A stretch of DNA of 21,556 nt from Chloroflexota bacterium (GTDB taxonomy: Bacteria > Chloroflexota > Anaerolineae > Anaerolineales > UBA11657), in the NCBI GenBank assembly GCA_003670425.1, contig QWRL01000016.1:1-21556 (forward strand), in the 5' to 3' direction. Positions 16,588-21,556 of the stretch are shown here, piece by piece. Position 1 is the stretch's first letter. Every line of letters begins with the position of its first letter. A model generated the notes under the pieces. The model saw nothing but the letters and a program-made list of their open reading frames with translations. It was not told the origin of the DNA and did no database searches. The position numbers were made by a program, and so were the translations under genes.

Positions 16588-16596
16588 TGCTATAGT
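16588..16596 (+). promoter_or_regulatory. Extended -10 promoter for the betaine-binding protein gene
   Basis: TGCTATAGT matches TGnTATAAT with one mismatch and lies 24 bases before the ATG at 16620. A GGGAG site (16604-16608) follows. The predicted transcript would have a leader of fewer than 20 bases. No -35 is evident. It resembles the glmS promoter in type. Confidence 0.5.
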
Positions 16597-16619
16597 TGCT
16601 TCAGGGAGAGACAAACACC

Positions 16620-17567
16620 ATGAAAACAAACCGAAATATTGCATCTGTAATTTTGGTTGCACTGATGGCCGGCACATTAGCAGCCTGTGCCCCCCAGCCC
16701 AAGCCAATAATTAAATTGGCCGAGAACCCCTGGTCAGCTTCCGCTGCAAATGTCAACGTCGCCAAGATCCTGCTTGAGGACAAACTCGGCTACAAAGTTG
16801 AGATTGTGACGATTGACGAGAATGCGCAGTGGGCTGCGCTCGCCACCGGCGACCTTTCTGCCAGCCTGGAAGTGTGGCCGTCCGGCCACGCTGACAATGT
16901 GAAGCAGTTCATTGATGACCAGAAGAAGGTGGAGAAACTGGGCGAGCTGGGTGTAATTGGAAAGATCGGCTGGTACATCCCCACTTACATGCTGGCTGAC
17001 CACCCCGAACTGGCCACGTGGGAAGGCTTCAAGGATCCGGCAACGGCTGCGCTCTTCAAGACGGCTGAGACTGGTGAGATGGGCCAGTTTCTGGGCGGTG
17101 ACCCAAGCTGGGTGCAATACGACGAGCAGATTATCAAAAATCTTGGACTCAAACTTAAGGTGATATACGCGGGATCGGAAGCAGCCATCATGGCTGCTGT
17201 GGACAGCGCCTTCAGTCGCAAGGAGCCGGTGCTGATTTACTTTTACAAACCGCACTCCGCATTTGCCAAATATGATCTGACTAACGTGACCCTGCCGGAA
17301 AACACAGCTGCATGTTATTCCGACGAAAACAAGGCGGCGGGCAAAGTGGACTGTGACTATCCAACTGACCTGCTCTTCAAGATTGCGAGCACAACGCTGA
17401 AGACCAGCGCCCCGGATGCCTACACGCTGCTTAGCCGCATGAGCTATAGCACCGACGAGCAAATCAAGATGGTGGCTGCAATCGACGCTGACGGCAAGAA
17501 GCCAGCGGAAGCCGCGCGTGCGTGGGTGGATGCCAACGAGTCCATTTGGAAAGCGTGGCTGCCATAG
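16620..17567 (+). CDS. Glycine betaine/proline-type ABC transporter substrate-binding lipoprotein
   Basis: 315-residue OpuAC/ProX-type periplasmic-binding protein. The N-terminus is a lipoprotein signal: charged MKTNRN, a hydrophobic stretch, and a lipobox ending LAAC with the lipidated Cys at residue 23. The mature part shows ENPWSASAANVNVAKILLED, LEVWPSGHADN and GKIGWYIPTYML; these aromatic-rich segments supply the Trp/Tyr cage that binds quaternary ammonium groups in the family. The start is the ATG at 16620, not the in-frame TTG at 16596, which would break the signal peptide. It is followed by a strong terminator and faces its presumed permease/ATPase operon on the opposite strand. Ligand could be betaine, choline, carnitine or proline betaine. 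Confidence 0.9.
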   Translation: MKTNRNIASVILVALMAGTLAACAPQPKPIIKLAENPWSASAANVNVAKILLEDKLGYKVEIVTIDENAQWAALATGDLSASLEVWPSGHADNVKQFIDDQKKVEKLGELGVIGKIGWYIPTYMLADHPELATWEGFKDPATAALFKTAETGEMGQFLGGDPSWVQYDEQIIKNLGLKLKVIYAGSEAAIMAAVDSAFSRKEPVLIYFYKPHSAFAKYDLTNVTLPENTAACYSDENKAAGKVDCDYPTDLLFKIASTTLKTSAPDAYTLLSRMSYSTDEQIKMVAAIDADGKKPAEAARAWVDANESIWKAWLP

Positions 17568-17602
17568 CGCGCCAACTTACTTTTGTATCGCGCACTGTAA
17601 AC

Positions 17603-17630
17603 AAAACGCCCCCGGTTGCGGGGGCGTTTT
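17603..17630. terminator. Bidirectional intrinsic terminator
   Basis: A 12-bp stem (17603-17614 with 17619-17630) reads AAAACGCCCCCG, a GTTG loop, then CGGGGGCGTTTT. The T tract on the right and the A tract on the left make it work on both strands. It lies between the binding-protein gene (plus) and the permease gene (minus), terminating both convergent units. This is the only canonical intrinsic terminator I found in the window. Confidence 0.92.
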
Positions 17631-17653
17631 CAATTAAGTGGCATGCAGCCGCT

Positions 17654-17806
17654 TCAAACCGGCGGCTGCATGCGCTGCGCTGCAGCTTGCAACATGCGAT
17701 CCGGAATGATTGCCAGGATTGCAATCGCCAAGCCCGCTTCAATGCCGCGCCCGGTCTGGCCTTTAGCCAGGCCAATCACCGCTTCCAGCCCCAGCCCGGC
17801 GCCGCC
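17654..17806 (-). pseudogene. Frameshifted C-terminal 50 residues of the betaine permease
   Basis: On the minus strand, in a frame shifted by one base from the intact permease frame, this stretch encodes GGAGLGLEAVIGLAKGQTGR and on through a GIEAGLAIAILAIIPDRM helix, ending PPV and TGA at 17656-17654. This is the expected last helix and loop of a ProW-type permease. It continues exactly where the main frame reads GLV. Restoring one G in the GG run near 17805-17806 would join the two frames into a protein of about 647 residues. The cause may be a real mutation or an assembly/sequencing error. Confidence 0.85.
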
Positions 17807-19596
17807 ACCAAGCCCGAGATAACAACCATCGCGAGCACCATCATGATTACTTGATTGATACCCAGCAAAATTGAAGGCAGCGCCAGCGGCAGCTCTACTT
17901 TGGTTAGCTGTTGCCAGCTGCTGGAACCAAAGGCACGCGCCGCCTCGCGCACCTCATCGTTCACCTGCCGCAAGCCCAATGTGGTGAGGCGGATGCCGGG
18001 CGGCAGTGCGTACAAGACGGATGCAATCACGCCGGGCACACGCCCCACATTGAAAAGCATAATGACGGGCACCAAAAACACAAATGATGGAATGGTCTGC
18101 AGCGTGTCCAAAATGGGGCGCAAAAGCGCATCAACCAAACTATTGCGCGCTGCCCAAATGCCAAGCGGCACCGCCATCAAAATGGAAATCACAACCGCCA
18201 CCACCACCTGGCTGACGGTATCCATGGCCAGCTCCCACATTCCCAGCAGGCCGATTGCAAAAAGCCCGAGGCCGGCTTGCAGCGCCAGTGGAAAACCGGA
18301 GAGCGCAGCGCCCGCACAAACCGCCAGCGCAACTTGCACCGGCCACGCCAGCCCATGCGCAAATAATGCGCGCAATGGGTCCAGCATGCGGATGGTAATA
18401 AAGTCGCTGAGTGGGCCGCTGCCCCAGCCGCTGTCACCAATGCGGTAAAGGTTGTCGCGCATCCAAGCTACAGCAGCATCAACCGGCTGGTAGAGCGGCA
18501 CACGCACAGCCGCCGGGAAGTTCTGCACGCCGGCCAGCAGGCAGGCAACCAGGAGCAGCCCGGCCACCAGCGGCACCATTATGCGGGCGCGCTGCCACAG
18601 GGGCCGCTCCGCGCTGGGCTCAGAATTTGCATCTGCCGCGCGCAGGTCGGTTGGCTGGTCCGCCAACGCACCACTAATGCGATCCATAATAATCGCCAAC
18701 ATCACCACTGCCAGCCCGGCCTCCAATGCGCGCCCCACTTGCAGGCGCTGCAGCGCCACCAGTACCTCGCGCCCCAGCCCGCCCGCGCCAATCAGCGCTG
18801 CAATGATTACAATGCTGAGCGCCATCATGATCGTCTGATTTACGCCCGCCATAATGGCTGGCAGCGCCAACGGCAGCTGCACATGCCACAACAACTGCCG
18901 GCGCGTTGCGCCGAATGCGCGCGCCGCCTCCACCACTGTCGGCGACACCTGGCGCAGCCCAAGCTCCGTCAGGCGGATGCCCGGCGGGATGGCGTAGATC
19001 ATGGTGGCCACCACGCTTGGGACGCGCGCCACACCAAAGAACAACAGCACCGGTATCAAGTAAACAAACGCCGGCATGGTTTGCATCAAATCCAGTATGG
19101 GGCGCAATACTTGCTGCAGGTGCGCGTGGCGTGCCGCCAAAATTCCAAGCGGCACACTCACCAGCAGCGACAGCGAAACCGCAACCAGCATCAAGGCCAG
19201 CGTCTGCATGCTCTGCTCCCACAGGCCCATCAGTCCCATGAAGAACAGACCGCCCACAGTCAATAGCGTTATGCGCCAGTTAGCAGCATGCCAGGCCAGC
19301 ACGGCAAACAGCCAGACAGATACCGGCCACGGCAGCCACAACAGGATGTCTTCGGCCGCGCGCAGCCCCCAGTCCACAAAAGCAGAAAATGGGCCAAAGA
19401 CCAGAATAAATATTGGATGCGTGCTGCGGTTGCCAATCACCCAGCTCTGAAAGCCGTCAATGGGCTGGCGCAATCCAATATTCCACTCCAGCGGGAACGG
19501 ACCAAAGCCAACGCCAACGAAATGAACGCCAAGCAACACAGCTGCAGCTGCGCCGGCACAAAGCGCCAGCCAGCGCCGGGCGCGTCGCTCGGCCAT
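17776..19596 (-). CDS. Glycine betaine/proline ABC transporter permease, two fused modules (C-terminus frameshifted)
   Basis: 606 residues as encoded. Two complete ProW-like membrane modules lie in one chain. The first carries LMQTMPAFVYLIPVLLFFGV, PPGIRLTELGLRQV and an EAA loop EAARAFGATRRQLLWHVQLP. The second, from about residue 370, has TLQTIPSFVFLVPVIMLFNV, PPGIRLTTLGLRQV and the EAA loop EAARAFGSSSWQQLTKVELP. A hydrophilic linker (about 300-340) joins them. The start is the ATG at 19596, overlapping the ATPase stop by one base (TGATG). The frame ends at 17776 after nine aberrant residues (AAPGWGWKR); the true C-terminus continues in another frame to 17654. If the shift is real, the final helix of module two is lost and transport may be impaired. 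Both EAA loops would dock the ATPase encoded upstream. Confidence 0.88.
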   Translation of the reverse strand: MAERRARRWLALCAGAAAAVLLGVHFVGVGFGPFPLEWNIGLRQPIDGFQSWVIGNRSTHPIFILVFGPFSAFVDWGLRAAEDILLWLPWPVSVWLFAVLAWHAANWRITLLTVGGLFFMGLMGLWEQSMQTLALMLVAVSLSLLVSVPLGILAARHAHLQQVLRPILDLMQTMPAFVYLIPVLLFFGVARVPSVVATMIYAIPPGIRLTELGLRQVSPTVVEAARAFGATRRQLLWHVQLPLALPAIMAGVNQTIMMALSIVIIAALIGAGGLGREVLVALQRLQVGRALEAGLAVVMLAIIMDRISGALADQPTDLRAADANSEPSAERPLWQRARIMVPLVAGLLLVACLLAGVQNFPAAVRVPLYQPVDAAVAWMRDNLYRIGDSGWGSGPLSDFITIRMLDPLRALFAHGLAWPVQVALAVCAGAALSGFPLALQAGLGLFAIGLLGMWELAMDTVSQVVVAVVISILMAVPLGIWAARNSLVDALLRPILDTLQTIPSFVFLVPVIMLFNVGRVPGVIASVLYALPPGIRLTTLGLRQVNDEVREAARAFGSSSWQQLTKVELPLALPSILLGINQVIMMVLAMVVISGLVAAPGWGWKR

Positions 19597-20651
19597 CAGC
19601 GCGGCGCAGCGCCTGCCAATGCGCGCAGCACGGCGGCCTGGTCCACTACGCCCAGCAGCGTGCCGTCGTCCTCGCACACGCTCAGCTGCGTCTGGCCGGC
19701 GGCCATGCGCTGCAGCAGCTCCTCCAGCCGCGTACTTGCCGGCACTGCGGGCGCGTCCACACCGGCCCGCGGCTGCGCCAGGCTGCGCGCCGTGATCACT
19801 TTTGCGCGCGGCGCATCGCGCGTAAACTCGCGCACGTAATCGCCCGCCGGGTGCGAAACAATCTCCTCCGGCGTGCCCACCTGCACCAGCCGGCCGTCTT
19901 TCATAATCGCAATGCGATCACCCAGCTTGAGCGCCTCAAGGAAATCATGGGTGATGAAAAGTATGGTCTTGTGCATCATCTGCTGCAAGCGCAGCAGCTC
20001 ATCCTGCATATCGCGGCGGATCAGCGGATCAAGCGCACTGAAGGGCTCATCACACAGCAGCACCGCGGGATCAACAGCCAGTGCGCGCGCGAGCCCCACG
20101 CGCTGCTGCATGCCGCCACTCAAGTGCTGCGGCCGCGAGCCCGCCCAGCCCGCCAGGCCCACCAGCTCCAGCATTTCGCGTGCGCGCGCTTCACGCTGCG
20201 CCAGCGGCATGCCCTGCACTTCCAAACCGTACGCTGCATTTTGCAGAACCGTGCGGTGCGGAAACAATCCAAAGTGCTGGAACACCATGCTCATCGTGTG
20301 GCGCCGCAGCTGCATCAGCTGCGCGGCGTCCATCGCGGTTACTTCCGCACCGTCCACCGCAATGTAACCGCCCGTCGGCTCAATCAGGCGTGAGATGCAG
20401 CGCACCAGCGTAGATTTGCCGCTGCCCGAAAGACCCATAATCACAAAGATCTCGCCCGGTTGCACACTAAACGTTGCATCCCGCACAGCGATTACGTGAC
20501 CAAACTCGACTGCAACTGACTCCTGAGCGTGGCCGGACTTGATAGCCGCTAGCACGCGCTGTGCGTGCGGGCCGAACACCTTCCATAAATTGCGCACGAC
20601 AACTTTTGGCTCGCCGCCTGCGGCCGCGCCGCGTTCACCCTTGCTGCTCAT
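19596..20651 (-). CDS. proV: Glycine betaine/proline ABC transporter ATP-binding protein
   Basis: 351-residue ProV/OpuAA-type ATPase. The Walker A is GLSGSGKST at 73-81, followed by a Q-loop region MVFQHFGLFPHRTVLQNAAY, the signature LSGGMQQRVGLARAL, Walker B VLLCDEP with SALDPLIR, and the H-loop FITHDFLEAL. The N-terminal NLWKVFGPHAQR segment is characteristic of the ProV subfamily. After about residue 270 a C-terminal regulatory region ends in one CBS-like unit (AGQTQLSVCEDDGTLLGVVD), which in OpuA senses ionic strength. It couples ATP hydrolysis to import of osmoprotectant. It is translationally linked to the permease (TGATG). The gene starts 69 bases after folD; that gap has no recognised signal. 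Confidence 0.93.
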   Translation of the reverse strand: MSSKGERGAAAGGEPKVVVRNLWKVFGPHAQRVLAAIKSGHAQESVAVEFGHVIAVRDATFSVQPGEIFVIMGLSGSGKSTLVRCISRLIEPTGGYIAVDGAEVTAMDAAQLMQLRRHTMSMVFQHFGLFPHRTVLQNAAYGLEVQGMPLAQREARAREMLELVGLAGWAGSRPQHLSGGMQQRVGLARALAVDPAVLLCDEPFSALDPLIRRDMQDELLRLQQMMHKTILFITHDFLEALKLGDRIAIMKDGRLVQVGTPEEIVSHPAGDYVREFTRDAPRAKVITARSLAQPRAGVDAPAVPASTRLEELLQRMAAGQTQLSVCEDDGTLLGVVDQAAVLRALAGAAPR

Positions 20652-20720
20652 TGCATTGCCGAGCCGAGCACCGTGCTGCGCGCGGAAGTGCCGCGCACTT
20701 GGGCACAGGCCGGCAGCGGT

Positions 20721-21556
20721 TTACGCAGCAGCCAGGCTGGCATTGGCGCCGCGCAGCGTATTGCTCAGCAGTTGCGCAATCGTCATTGGTCCCACCCCTC
20801 CCGGAACCGGCGTAATGAATCCCGCCACCTCGCGCACTTCGTCATAGTCCACATCGCCGACCAATCGGTAGCCGCTCTTGCGCGAAGCGTCCGGCTTGCG
20901 GTTAATGCCCACATCAATCACGTATGCGCCCGGCTTCACCCAGTCTCCCTTCACCATTTCCGTGCGGCCAACCGCCGCAATTAAAATGTCAGCCTGCCGG
21001 CACACCGCAGGCAGATCTTTGGTGCGCGAGTGGCACACAGTCAGCGTAGCATCACGCTTTAGCAGCAGCATCGCGGCCGGCAGGCCTACAATATTGGAGC
21101 GCCCCAGCACCACCGCATGCGCCCCCGCAAATGTGGCGCCGTATTCTTGCAGCAAACGCATCGAACCATCCGGCGTACACGGCACAAACAACGGCTCGCG
21201 CCCCTTCATGCCCAGCCGGCCGATGTTCACGGGATGAAAGCCGTCAACATCTTTCTCAATGCTCACTGCATTGAGAATGCGCTCCTCATTGATATGGTCC
21301 GGCAGCGGCAGCTGCACCAAGATACCGTGCACGGCCGGGTCGGCATTCAGGCGCTGCACCAGCGCCAGCACCTCTGCCTCAGTAGCTTCAGCATTCAGGT
21401 GATGGCCGAAAGATTGGATGCCCACTTCCGCGCAGGCCTTCTGTTTAGCCGCCACATAGGTTTGCGAGGCGGGATTCTCACCGACTAAAACTGTTGCCAG
21501 CCCCGGGCGCGTGCCGCCCTGCGCGCAATACACCGCCGTACACGCCGCCCCCTCGG
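20721..21556 (-). CDS. folD: Bifunctional methylenetetrahydrofolate dehydrogenase/cyclohydrolase, N-terminally cut
   Basis: FolD interconverts 5,10-methylene-, 5,10-methenyl- and 10-formyl-tetrahydrofolate, supplying one-carbon units. About 278 codons are in the window and the frame is open to the right edge, so some tens of N-terminal residues are missing; a GTG at 21533 is only an internal codon. Signatures present are PGLATVLVGENPAS, YVAAKQKACAEVGI (catalytic Lys), VHGILVQLPLPDHI, KDVDGFHPVNIGRL, PCTPDGSMRLL, VVLGRSNIVGLPAAMLL (NADP site) and the C-terminal GFITPVPGGVGPMT. Its stop is TAA at 20721-20723. It is on the same strand as proV, probably by chance of order rather than function. 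Confidence 0.95.
   Translation of the reverse strand, partial: EGAACTAVYCAQGGTRPGLATVLVGENPASQTYVAAKQKACAEVGIQSFGHHLNAEATEAEVLALVQRLNADPAVHGILVQLPLPDHINEERILNAVSIEKDVDGFHPVNIGRLGMKGREPLFVPCTPDGSMRLLQEYGATFAGAHAVVLGRSNIVGLPAAMLLLKRDATLTVCHSRTKDLPAVCRQADILIAAVGRTEMVKGDWVKPGAYVIDVGINRKPDASRKSGYRLVGDVDYDEVREVAGFITPVPGGVGPMTIAQLLSNTLRGANASLAAA

Noticed and set aside
21531..21533. GTG at 21533 as the folD start
   Set aside because: The frame is open to the window edge and FolD normally has about 30-40 more residues before the PGLA motif, so the true start is outside the window.

Overview
The window is a GC-rich bacterial chromosome segment with tightly packed genes, many stop/start overlaps (ATGA, TGATG, GTGA) and few strong Shine-Dalgarno sites. 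I see no phage genes, transposases, tRNA, rRNA or CRISPR. Gene content (a cytidylate kinase fused to an acyltransferase, a PDZ/radical SAM/DUF512 protein, a dual-module betaine permease) would suit a Chloroflexota-like organism. That is an inference from content and style; no phylogenetic marker here settles it.

Region 1 (1-7481): a methyltransferase gene leaves the window on the left on the minus strand. Divergent to it is a long plus-strand run: three consecutive PfkB-fold sugar-kinase-like genes (the third MAK32-like, with the catalytic Asp replaced by Asn), an MFS transporter, an SEC59/phytol-kinase-like membrane protein, a ThuA-like protein and a Gfo/Idh/MocA oxidoreductase. Together they look like a carbohydrate or polyol uptake and catabolism cluster of unknown substrate.

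Region 2 (7482-8791): a minus-strand CgeB-like glycosyltransferase converges on the oxidoreductase. Its upstream region is shared divergently with a small tatA gene.

Region 3 (8792-14254): tatA, then a housekeeping operon scpB - rluB-type pseudouridine synthase - cmk/plsC fusion - DUF512 radical SAM protein - EamA exporter, joined largely by overlapping or near-overlapping stops and starts. It resembles the common bacterial scpB-rluB-cmk-der neighbourhood, but scpA and der are absent.

Region 4 (14255-16512): a 416-base leader with an extended -10 promoter and a complete glmS ribozyme, followed by glmS. The ribozyme carries the family's core motifs and a P4.1-like hairpin capped by a GCAA tetraloop. 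It should cleave the mRNA in response to glucosamine-6-phosphate. It has an unusual two-hairpin insertion.

Region 5 (16513-20651): a glycine betaine/proline-type ABC importer. The lipoprotein binding protein is on the plus strand. The ATPase and a double-module permease are on the minus strand and converge on it across a bidirectional terminator. The permease appears to have a one-base frameshift that removes its last 50 residues.

Region 6 (20652-21556): folD on the minus strand, with its N-terminus cut by the window edge.
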